Source: Sphingomonadales bacterium 32-65-25 (GTDB lineage Bacteria; Pseudomonadota; Alphaproteobacteria; Sphingomonadales; Sphingomonadaceae). From it: 64,000 nucleotides of DNA. Location of the stretch: contig NCEU01000005.1 of NCBI GenBank assembly GCA_002280855.1, positions 1 to 64,000 of the forward strand, written 5' to 3'. Position 1 is the first letter of the stretch, and each line of letters opens with the position of its first letter. This document shows positions 8,046-15,766 of this stretch, one piece after another. The position numbers and the translations under genes are program-made. The notes beneath the pieces are model-generated. The model searched no databases. It saw only the letters and a list, made by a program, of their open reading frames with translations, and was not told the DNA's origin.

Positions 8046-9476
8046 TCAGCTTGCCGTGCCGCCAACAGTAAGGCCATCGACCAGCAACGTGGGCTGGCCC
8101 ACACCAGCCGGCACGCTCTGCCCGCCCTTGCCGCAGATGCCCACACCTTCATCCAGCGCCATGTCGTTGCCGATGGCGCGCACGCGGGTGAGCACATCCG
8201 GCCCGTTGCCGATCAGCGTGGCGCCCTTCAGCGGGCGGCCCAGCTGGCCATTCTCGATCTCATAGGCTTCGGTGCAGGAAAACACGAACTTGCCGCTGGT
8301 GATGTCGACCTGGCCGCCGCCGAAACTCTTGGCGAAAATGCCCTTCTTCACGCTCGACAGGATATTGCCCGGGTCTTCGCTGCCGCCGAGCATGAAGGTG
8401 TTGGTCATGCGCGGCATCGGGGCGTGGGCATAGCTCTCGCGCCGGCCATTGCCGGTGGGGGCGACGCCCATCAGCCGGGCGTTGAGCCGATCCTGCATAT
8501 AGCCCTTCAGGATGCCGTCCTCGATCAGCGTGGTGCGGCCGGTGGGTGTGCCTTCGTCGTCCACGGTCAGGCTGCCGCGGCGTTGATCGAGGCTGCCATC
8601 ATCCACAACGGTGACGCCCGGCGCGGCGACGCGTTCACCGATGCGGCCAGAAAAGGCGCTGGTACCCTTGCGGTTGAAATCGCCTTCCAGGCCGTGCCCG
8701 ATGGCTTCATGCAGCAGGATGCCGGGCCAGCCGGGGCCGAGCACCACGGTCATCTCGCCAGCTGGGGCATCGACGGAATCGAGATTCACCAGCGCCTGCG
8801 CCAGTGCGATATCGATGGCGCCTTCCCAGGCGGCGTCCTTGAACAGCGCATCATAGAGATAACGCCCGCCCAGCCCGTGGAAGCCGGTTTCGCGGCGGCC
8901 ATTCTTTTCCGCCACGATCTGCACGTTCAGCCGTACCAGCGGGCGCACGTCGCGCACGCGGGTTCCGTCACCGCGCAGGATTTCGACCACGTTCCAGCTG
9001 CCGAGCAGGCTGGCCGACACCTGCACCACGCTCGGATCGCGGGCGCGGGCGGCGGCGTCGATCTGCTGCATCAGCGCCACCTTGGCGGAAAAATCCACGC
9101 CAGCCAGCGGATTGGCATCGGTATAGCGCCGGGCGTTGGTGGGCATCGGCGGCATCGCCATGGTGCCGCCGTGGCCATCACGCACCACCTTGATCGTATC
9201 GGCAGCGCGCGCGATGGCGGCGTGGGAGAGATCATTGGCGTGGGCAAAGGCGGTCATCTCGCCAGCCACGCCGCGCAGGCCAAAGCCCTTCACCGTATCG
9301 AAACTGGCGGATTTCAGCCGGCCATCATCAAAGGCGAAACTTTCGGACACACCATATTGCAGGTAAAGCTCACCATCGTCGCAGCCGTTCAGCGCGTCAG
9401 CGACCTGCGCGGCGGTGCGATCGGGATCAAGCCCGGTATCGGTGTAGAACAGCTGGGTGGCATCAGGTGTGGTCAT
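8046..9476 (-). CDS. tldD: Metalloprotease TldD
   Basis: TldD forms a TldD/TldE zinc protease that trims unfolded or modified peptides and antitoxins in the cytoplasm. The 476-residue protein has the zinc site LLHEAIGHGLEGDF, and the flanking DDEGTPTGRT and VSGGQ-type segments of the family (KSFGGGQVDITSGKFVFSC). ATG at 9476 is taken as start; a TTG two codons earlier is possible. TldE/PmbA is not in the window, which is common because the two genes are often unlinked. Confidence 0.93.
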   Translation of the reverse strand: MTTPDATQLFYTDTGLDPDRTAAQVADALNGCDDGELYLQYGVSESFAFDDGRLKSASFDTVKGFGLRGVAGEMTAFAHANDLSHAAIARAADTIKVVRDGHGGTMAMPPMPTNARRYTDANPLAGVDFSAKVALMQQIDAAARARDPSVVQVSASLLGSWNVVEILRGDGTRVRDVRPLVRLNVQIVAEKNGRRETGFHGLGGRYLYDALFKDAAWEGAIDIALAQALVNLDSVDAPAGEMTVVLGPGWPGILLHEAIGHGLEGDFNRKGTSAFSGRIGERVAAPGVTVVDDGSLDQRRGSLTVDDEGTPTGRTTLIEDGILKGYMQDRLNARLMGVAPTGNGRRESYAHAPMPRMTNTFMLGGSEDPGNILSSVKKGIFAKSFGGGQVDITSGKFVFSCTEAYEIENGQLGRPLKGATLIGNGPDVLTRVRAIGNDMALDEGVGICGKGGQSVPAGVGQPTLLVDGLTVGGTAS

Positions 9477-9537
9477 GGCCAAGATATGGGCCAGCCATGG
9501 CCAAAGGGAAAGAGGTCAGTCGCCGCAGCGGCCGCAA

Positions 9538-10479
9538 TCAGCCGAACTTGCAGGTGAGCAGCCAGCGTTCACCGGCCCGATCAAAGCTGATGCGGCTGCA
9601 ATCATCGAGCACATCGCGGCCGATCAGGATCCACGGATCGCGGCCGCGCTTTTTCTTGCGATCAGCCGAAACGGTGATGGTGTCCTCATCGTCGCTTTCG
9701 CTGGATGTGCCCTTGGCGGCGGCATCGATCCGGCGTGCATCAGCTTCCGATACGCGCACGCTCATCTGGCGCATCGGCAAGCCGGCGATGGTGAGGCCGG
9801 CCTTTTGAGTCAAACCCTGCATGGGCAGCGCCACACCTGGGAAGGGCCGCCAATACCCAATGCTGTTGGCCCGCCGTGCCAGGCCAGCCGCCATCAAGGC
9901 CTCGCCGGCGCGGGCGTTCATCACGGTGGTCGGGCTGTTGAGTTCGAGGCTGAGATTGACGGCTTCGGTACCGATGCGGGTCTTGATGCCGGTTTCGCCA
10001 CTGCCTTTCTTGGCAATCACATAGTCGCGGCTGCCGGCCGGGGTTTCGCGCAGGATCACGTCCACCCGGTCCGCCTTCAAGGCTGCGATGGTCAGGATGC
10101 CATCCGCATCGGCTGCCACGGGGATGCTTACCCAGATCGCCGGCACCTTTTTCGATGGCAGGCCCGCCGGCGTCACCGTGGGCAGGTTGAACCGGAAGGT
10201 CGCCTTGCCGCCGGGGATCATCGCGTTGCTGAAACTGCCCTTGCCGATCAGCGGAAACGGCTTCAGCCCGGCGCGCGCGGCGGCCGGTTCGTTGAGGACC
10301 AGCCCCTGATCGAAGCTTAGCGCCATGCGGATGTTGAGCGTGGCATTCTTTACCATGACCGGCAGATAGGGATTGCCGTTGTCACTGGTACGCAGGGTGA
10401 ACACCGGCGGCGTGGCGACCTTCGCCGCCTGCACCGGCACCGCCAGCAGCAGGAACGCCAGCGGCGCGATAGCCTTCAT
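9538..10479 (-). CDS. Exported protein with retropepsin-like features, unknown function
   Basis: The 313-residue product starts with a signal peptide (MKAIAPLAFLLLAVPVQA) at ATG 10479. The mature part shows a weak but suggestive two-half aspartic protease layout: ALSFDQGLVLNEPAAARAGL resembles the DTG-containing flap region of retroviral-type proteases, and ILIGRDVLDDCSRISFD near the C-terminus resembles the second half. The catalytic triplet would be DQG rather than DTG, so activity is uncertain. An acidic then basic stretch (SSESDDEDTITVSADRKKKR) precedes the last segment. It lies 10 bp downstream of the zf-CHCC gene. Confidence 0.6.
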   Translation of the reverse strand: MKAIAPLAFLLLAVPVQAAKVATPPVFTLRTSDNGNPYLPVMVKNATLNIRMALSFDQGLVLNEPAAARAGLKPFPLIGKGSFSNAMIPGGKATFRFNLPTVTPAGLPSKKVPAIWVSIPVAADADGILTIAALKADRVDVILRETPAGSRDYVIAKKGSGETGIKTRIGTEAVNLSLELNSPTTVMNARAGEALMAAGLARRANSIGYWRPFPGVALPMQGLTQKAGLTIAGLPMRQMSVRVSEADARRIDAAAKGTSSESDDEDTITVSADRKKKRGRDPWILIGRDVLDDCSRISFDRAGERWLLTCKFG

Positions 10480-10489
10480 CGCCAGAGTC

Positions 10490-10690
10490 TCATCGCCGAT
10501 CGGCCGGGCCGCCCGCCAGGATGAAGCGGCGATCACAATAACCGCAATCGGCAAAGCCGGTGCTGTCGATCTGGATCCACACCCGCGGGTGGCCGTCGCC
10601 GCCGCGCTCATCGCCGTCGCAAAACACACGGGCGGTATCGGCAACATAGGTTTCAGGGGCCGGAAGGGCGAGAGCGCGAGGAGAAGCCAT
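10490..10690 (-). CDS. zf-CHCC zinc-finger domain protein (NDUFS6-like)
   Basis: This 66-residue protein carries the zf-CHCC pattern: VFCDGDE, then GHPRVWIQID, then CGYCDRRFIL, giving Cys, His, Cys, Cys zinc ligands. The domain matches the NDUFS6/YqfO-less small alphaproteobacterial proteins related to the mitochondrial complex I subunit; direct involvement in complex I here is inference. The ATG at 10690 is the first gene of the minus-strand run that continues to 4289. Transcription is divergent from the TonB receptor gene at 10850. Confidence 0.85.
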   Translation of the reverse strand: MASPRALALPAPETYVADTARVFCDGDERGGDGHPRVWIQIDSTGFADCGYCDRRFILAGGPADRR

Positions 10691-10849
10691 GCGCCATGAT
10701 TAGCAGCGCCACGCCGCCAAGTCACCATGTCGAAAGGCGCTGCAGCATTATTGTCATGCCAATGCCACGCGATTGCAACCTCCCGTCGGCACAGCTCCCA
10801 AACAATGCCGCACTGCAACATCGCCGCGCCGCCAACATTGGGGAATCAC

Positions 10850-13168
10850 ATGCGCCGTCTACTGCTGCTCGCCTCCGCCAGCCTGTTGCCCGCCCTGCCC
10901 GCTTTTGCCGCTGATGCCGATCAAATGGCCGAATCGATCGGTGAGGAAATCGTGGTGACGGCGCAAAAGTCCGAGCAGAAGCTGAACGACGTGCCGATCA
11001 CCATCACCGCCTACACCGGGCGTAGCTTGCGCGAGATCGGCGTTACACAGTTCGATCAGCTTGCCGCCTACGTGCCCGGCCTGAACGTGCAGGAACAATC
11101 GCCCAACAACCCGGGCTTCGTCATCCGCGGCATCACGTCGGACACTGGCTCGGCGCAGGGCTCGCCGGCCGTCACCGTCTATCTGAACGGCGTCGATGTC
11201 AGCCGCTCGCGCGGTTCTTACTTCGATCTCTATGATCTTGAGCGCGTGGAAGTGGTGAAGGGCCCGCAATCCACCCTGTTCGGCACCGCCGCTGCCGTGG
11301 GGGTGGTCAGCGTCATCACCGCCAAGCCGAAGCCCGGTTTCTCCGGCGAAGTGCGCGTGGGCTACGGCAATTATGATCAGCGCCGCATCGATGGCCATGT
11401 GAACATCGGCAACGACATCATCGCCCTGCGCGTCGCCGGTGCCATGAAGCTGCGCGACGGCGTGGTGGAAAATATCGCCGGCCGCCCCGGCTCGCAAACG
11501 CCGAACGGCCCGCGCGTGGATGATCTCAATGGCCAGGGCCAATATGGCGCACGCGTCTCGCTGCGCTTCACGCCGACGCCCGATCTCACCGCCGATCTGG
11601 TGGCCACCTATGATGGCCAGCGCGCGCCTGGCACCGCCTTCTCGTCGGGCACGTTCGCGCCCACCGGCGGCACCACCAGCCCCTACAGCTTCAAGGAAGC
11701 CGCCGGTTCACCGTTCAGCGCCGCCGCACTGGGCGCCGATCAGCCCAGCCTGACGCGCAATGTCTATGACGTGAACCTGAGCGTGAACGCCAAGTTCAGC
11801 GACGCCTGGAGCTTCACCACCATCGCCGGCTACCGCAATTTCGACAGCAACGAGGTGTTCGACGCCGATGGCACCCAGGCCTGGTATCTGGAATTTGCCG
11901 AAGATGCCCGCGGCGAACAGATGAGCTTTGAAGGCCGCTTCAACTACGACAGTGAGAAACTGCGCGGCTTCTTCGGGGCCAATTATTTCTGGGAAACCGG
12001 TTTCCAGAGCGTGCCGTTCAGTTCCGAAGAAGGCATTTTCCTCCAGTGCGCGGCGCGGCTGGTGCCGGGCCTGGCCTGCATCAACAACGCCACCGGTGTG
12101 GTTGAAGCCGCCCGCGCCACCGCGATCCTCACCGGCGGGGCCGCCACCGTGCTGCCCTATTCCGCCGAACTGTTCCGCAACTCGGCTGAAATCAGCACCT
12201 TCAGCGCCTTTGCCGACGTGACGGTGATCCCGGTGCCCCGCCTCGAAATCAACCTTGGCGGCCGTTACCTGAGTGAAGATCGCGACAGCGGCATTTCGAC
12301 CCGCATTCCCAATTCGGTGATCACCCGCGGCCCGCTGATTGCCGGCGGCATCAATACCAATGGTGAAGTGCTCGGTGCCTCGCGTCGCTTTGATGCCTTC
12401 CTGCCGCGCGCCAACATCCTGTTCCGTGTGACCGACAATGTGAACCTGTACGCCACCTATTCGCGTGGCCGCCGCTCGCCGGTGGTGCAGGTCAATGCCG
12501 GCCGCGTGGCGGGCGTGCTCACCCCCAACGTGCGCGTGTTCCCGGCCGAACTGCTCGACAATTACGAAGCCGGCGTGAAGGGCACGCTTGGCAAGCTCAA
12601 CTTCAGCGTTGGCGCCTACATCATCAAATACAAGGACTTCCAGATCTCGGTGCCGCAACAGGGCGCGCCGGCGCTGATCGTCAATGCCGACGCCAGCAAC
12701 AAGGGCGTGGAAGCCGAATTCGCCCTGAACCTGTCGGACAATGTGCGGCTGTTTGCCAACGGCGCCTATATCGATGCCCGGGTGAACAATGATCCGCGCT
12801 TCGGCAATTTTGCTGGCGATCGCTTCCGCCTGCAATCGGAATGGCAGGGATCGGCAGGCGCCAATTTCCGCCTGCCATTGGGTGACAAGATCGAACTGTT
12901 TGCCAACCCCAATGTCACCCACCGTTCGAGCGTGTTCTTCGAACTGCCCAACAACCCGGTGACCTCGCAAGGCCCCGTCACACTGGTCAACCTGCGCGCC
13001 GGTATCCGTGATCAAAAGGGCAAGTGGGAAATCATCGGTTTCGCCAACAACCTGTTCAATCAGGAATATCTGCTCGACGGCGGCAACACCGGCGGCGCGT
13101 TCGGTATCCCCACCTTCATCCGCGGTCTGCCGCGCCTGTTTGGCGTGGAAGCGGTTGCACGCTTCTGA
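10850..13168 (+). CDS. TonB-dependent outer membrane receptor
   Basis: This is a 772-residue outer membrane transporter. The ATG at 10850 has GGGGAA five bases upstream and gives a signal peptide (MRRLLLLASASLLPALPAFA). A TonB-box-like EEIVVTAQK precedes the plug (QKLNDVPITITAYTG, then AYVPGLNVQEQSPN and FVIRGIT). The beta-barrel follows and ends in aromatic RLFGVEAVARF. The substrate cannot be inferred; it belongs to the large sphingomonad set without ferric-siderophore context. A longer in-frame start at 10727 lacks a signal peptide and is rejected. No FecR or sigma factor gene is nearby. Confidence 0.92.
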   Translation: MRRLLLLASASLLPALPAFAADADQMAESIGEEIVVTAQKSEQKLNDVPITITAYTGRSLREIGVTQFDQLAAYVPGLNVQEQSPNNPGFVIRGITSDTGSAQGSPAVTVYLNGVDVSRSRGSYFDLYDLERVEVVKGPQSTLFGTAAAVGVVSVITAKPKPGFSGEVRVGYGNYDQRRIDGHVNIGNDIIALRVAGAMKLRDGVVENIAGRPGSQTPNGPRVDDLNGQGQYGARVSLRFTPTPDLTADLVATYDGQRAPGTAFSSGTFAPTGGTTSPYSFKEAAGSPFSAAALGADQPSLTRNVYDVNLSVNAKFSDAWSFTTIAGYRNFDSNEVFDADGTQAWYLEFAEDARGEQMSFEGRFNYDSEKLRGFFGANYFWETGFQSVPFSSEEGIFLQCAARLVPGLACINNATGVVEAARATAILTGGAATVLPYSAELFRNSAEISTFSAFADVTVIPVPRLEINLGGRYLSEDRDSGISTRIPNSVITRGPLIAGGINTNGEVLGASRRFDAFLPRANILFRVTDNVNLYATYSRGRRSPVVQVNAGRVAGVLTPNVRVFPAELLDNYEAGVKGTLGKLNFSVGAYIIKYKDFQISVPQQGAPALIVNADASNKGVEAEFALNLSDNVRLFANGAYIDARVNNDPRFGNFAGDRFRLQSEWQGSAGANFRLPLGDKIELFANPNVTHRSSVFFELPNNPVTSQGPVTLVNLRAGIRDQKGKWEIIGFANNLFNQEYLLDGGNTGGAFGIPTFIRGLPRLFGVEAVARF

Positions 13169-13233
13169 TCACGGCCGGGCAAGGGGAGTCCCCTCCCCTT
13201 GCCCCACCTCCCGCCCCGGTCTATCCCAACGGC

Positions 13234-14166
13234 ATGAGCGAAGCTGCAATCAGCCTGCGTGGCCTGACCAAGACCTATGCCGGCGGCAAGCAGGCGCTGA
13301 AGGGCATTGATCTCGATATCCCGCGTGGTTCCATCTTCGGCCTGCTCGGCCCCAACGGTGCCGGCAAATCGACGACGATCAATATTTTGGCCGGCCTGGT
13401 GAACAAGACGGCCGGTAGCGCCCGCATCTGGGGCTTCGACATCGACGAGCATCCGCGCAACGCCAAGGCCAGCATCGGCATCGTGCCGCAGGAACTGGTG
13501 TTCGATGCCTTCTTCACGCCGTTTGAAACGCTGGAATTGCAGGCCGGCCTGTTCGGCGTGCCCAAGGCCAAGCGCCGGACGATGGAATTGCTGAAGGCGG
13601 TGCGGCTGGACGACAAGGCGCATGTCTATTCGCGCACCCTTTCGGGCGGGATGAAGCGCCGGCTGCTGGTGGCAAAGGCGCTGGTGCACAACCCGCCGGT
13701 GCTGGTGCTGGATGAACCGACGGCAGGCGTTGATATCGAGCTGCGGCAATTGCTGTGGGATTATGTGCGTGAACTGCACAGCATGGGCACCACCATCGTG
13801 CTGACCACCCATTATCTCGAAGAAGCCGAAAGCCTGTGCGATCGCATCGCCATCATCAATCATGGGCAGGTGGTCGCCAACGACGAAACTTCGAAACTGC
13901 TCGGCACCACCGGTGACAAGGTCCTGGAAGTGGTGGTGGACCGCGAGCTTGCCGCCGTGCCTCCGGCGCTTGTCGGCTGCAAGGCGGTGGAGCTGAAGGG
14001 CCCGCGGACGCTGGTCATCACCTATGACAAGCGGAGCAACAATGCCGGCGCCGTGCTGGCGATGGTGGGTGCTGCCGGGCTGGGCGTGGTGGAGGTTTCC
14101 ACCCGCGAAGCCGATCTGGAAGATGTGTTCCTGGAGCTGACAAGTGGCAAAAGCGCCGCCGCCTGA
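13234..14166 (+). CDS. ABC-2 type transporter ATP-binding protein (YadG-like)
   Basis: The 310-residue ATPase has Walker A GLLGPNGAGKST, signature LSGGMKRRLLVAKAL, Walker B VLVLDEPTAGVD and the H-loop TTHYLEEAE. The C-terminal 80 residues match the YadG/CcmA-like extension. Such ATPases energise an ABC-2 permease (YadH type), but no permease gene follows; the 3' end overlaps nadB by 23 bp. The start at ATG 13234 (MSEAAISLRGLTKTY) lies 66 bp after the TonB receptor gene. The partner permease must be elsewhere. Confidence 0.9.
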   Translation: MSEAAISLRGLTKTYAGGKQALKGIDLDIPRGSIFGLLGPNGAGKSTTINILAGLVNKTAGSARIWGFDIDEHPRNAKASIGIVPQELVFDAFFTPFETLELQAGLFGVPKAKRRTMELLKAVRLDDKAHVYSRTLSGGMKRRLLVAKALVHNPPVLVLDEPTAGVDIELRQLLWDYVRELHSMGTTIVLTTHYLEEAESLCDRIAIINHGQVVANDETSKLLGTTGDKVLEVVVDRELAAVPPALVGCKAVELKGPRTLVITYDKRSNNAGAVLAMVGAAGLGVVEVSTREADLEDVFLELTSGKSAAA

Positions 14167-15766
14167 GGCCCGCCATTTCGATGCCATCGTGGTGGGTTCC
14201 GGTGCAGCCGGACTGACGGCGGCATTGCACCTGGCCGAACATGGCACGGTGGCCGTGCTGGCCAAGGGCGATCTCGCTGATGGTTCCACGGCCTGGGCAC
14301 AGGGCGGGATCGCCGCCGTGCTGGATGCCGGCGATACGGTTGCGGCGCATGTGGAAGACACAATGGTGGCCGGTGCCGGGCTCAACCACCGCCCCACGGT
14401 TGAATATATCGCCAGCAATGCATCGGCCGCGATCGACCGACTGGCGGAATTGGGCGTGCCGTTCAATCCTGGCGAGACCGTGTCGGAACGCTGGCACCTC
14501 ACGCGCGAAGGCGGCCACAGCCATCGCCGCATCGTGCATGTCGATGATGCCACTGGCTGGGCGGTTTCACAGGCGCTGATCAAGGCGGCGCAGGCGCATC
14601 CCAACATCACCTTGGTGCCGCACATGGCCGCGGTCGATCTGATCACTCATCGCCACGTGCTGCACGAACGCTTCCCACAGCGGCGCTGCCACGGCGTTTA
14701 TGCGCTCGACGTGAAGAAGCGCCATGTCGTGCGCTTCGTGGCGCCGGCCACGGTGCTGGCCACCGGCGGGGCAAGCCGCGTCTATCTTTATTCCACCAAT
14801 CCCGATGGCGCGACCGGTGACGGGATTGCCATGGCGTGGCGGGCAGGCTGCCGGGTTTCAAACATGGAATTCAACCAGTTCCACCCGACCTGCCTTTATC
14901 ACCCCAAGGTGCGCAATTTCCTGATCACCGAGGCGGCGCGCGGCGAAGGCGGCCACCTGAAACTGCCCGACGGCAGCCGCTTCATGGCGCGTTATGACGA
15001 CCGGCTGGAACTCGCCCCGCGTGACGTGGTGGCCCGCGCCATCGATGCCGAAATGAAGCGGCTTGGCATCCCGCATGTGCTGCTCGACCTGACGCATCTG
15101 GGCGCCGATTTCGTGCGGGCGCATTTTCCCACCATCCATGCCCGGCTGCTGGAACTGGATATCGACTGCACACTGGTGCCGATCCCGGTGGTGCCGGCGG
15201 CGCATTACAGCTGCGGCGGGGTGATGGTGACGCTGGACGGCCGCACCGATCTGGCCGGCCTGTGGGCGGCCGGCGAGGTCACCCAGAGTGGGCTGCACGG
15301 CGCCAATCGGCTGGCGTCGAATTCGCTGCTGGAATGCCTGGTGTTCGGTCAGGCCGTGGCTGACGACATTGCCGCGCAAACCGCCCCGAACTCGCCACGG
15401 GTGAAGCCCTGGGATGAAAGCCGGGTGACCGACAGCGACGAGGAAGTGGTGATCGCCCACAATTGGGACGAACTGCGCCGCACCATGTGGGATTATGTCG
15501 GCATCGTTCGCACCGATAAAAGGCTGGAACGCGCCGCTCACCGGGTCAAGAATCTGCGCAAGGAAGTGCAGGATTATTACGGCAATTTCCGCATCACCGC
15601 CGATCTGATCGAACTGCGCAATCTGGTGACAGTCGCCGATCTGATCGTGCGTTCCGCGCGCCGCCGCCGCGAAAGCCGCGGGTTGCATTACAGCACCGAT
15701 TATCCGGCCATGGCCGCCGAAGCGGTGGACACCATCCTTGATCCGGTGATGACGCGAGAGGCCTAG
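14144..15766 (+). CDS. nadB: L-aspartate oxidase
   Basis: This FAD enzyme oxidises aspartate to iminoaspartate, the first step of NAD synthesis. The FAD motif IVVGSGAAGLTAALHLA is at residues 14-30, and the fumarate-reductase/succinate-dehydrogenase family segments STAWAQGGIAA, NQFHPTCLY and HGANRLASNSLLECLVFG are present. Length is 540 residues, as expected. Start is GTG at 14144, with GGAG nine bases upstream, inside the end of the ABC gene. nadA and nadC are not adjacent in this window. The stop codon overlaps the stop codon of the convergent gene at CTAG. Confidence 0.94.
   Translation: MAKAPPPEARHFDAIVVGSGAAGLTAALHLAEHGTVAVLAKGDLADGSTAWAQGGIAAVLDAGDTVAAHVEDTMVAGAGLNHRPTVEYIASNASAAIDRLAELGVPFNPGETVSERWHLTREGGHSHRRIVHVDDATGWAVSQALIKAAQAHPNITLVPHMAAVDLITHRHVLHERFPQRRCHGVYALDVKKRHVVRFVAPATVLATGGASRVYLYSTNPDGATGDGIAMAWRAGCRVSNMEFNQFHPTCLYHPKVRNFLITEAARGEGGHLKLPDGSRFMARYDDRLELAPRDVVARAIDAEMKRLGIPHVLLDLTHLGADFVRAHFPTIHARLLELDIDCTLVPIPVVPAAHYSCGGVMVTLDGRTDLAGLWAAGEVTQSGLHGANRLASNSLLECLVFGQAVADDIAAQTAPNSPRVKPWDESRVTDSDEEVVIAHNWDELRRTMWDYVGIVRTDKRLERAAHRVKNLRKEVQDYYGNFRITADLIELRNLVTVADLIVRSARRRRESRGLHYSTDYPAMAAEAVDTILDPVMTREA

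Noticed and set aside
8031-9557. A 508-codon plus-strand frame over tldD
   Set aside because: It is antisense to tldD, without any motif.
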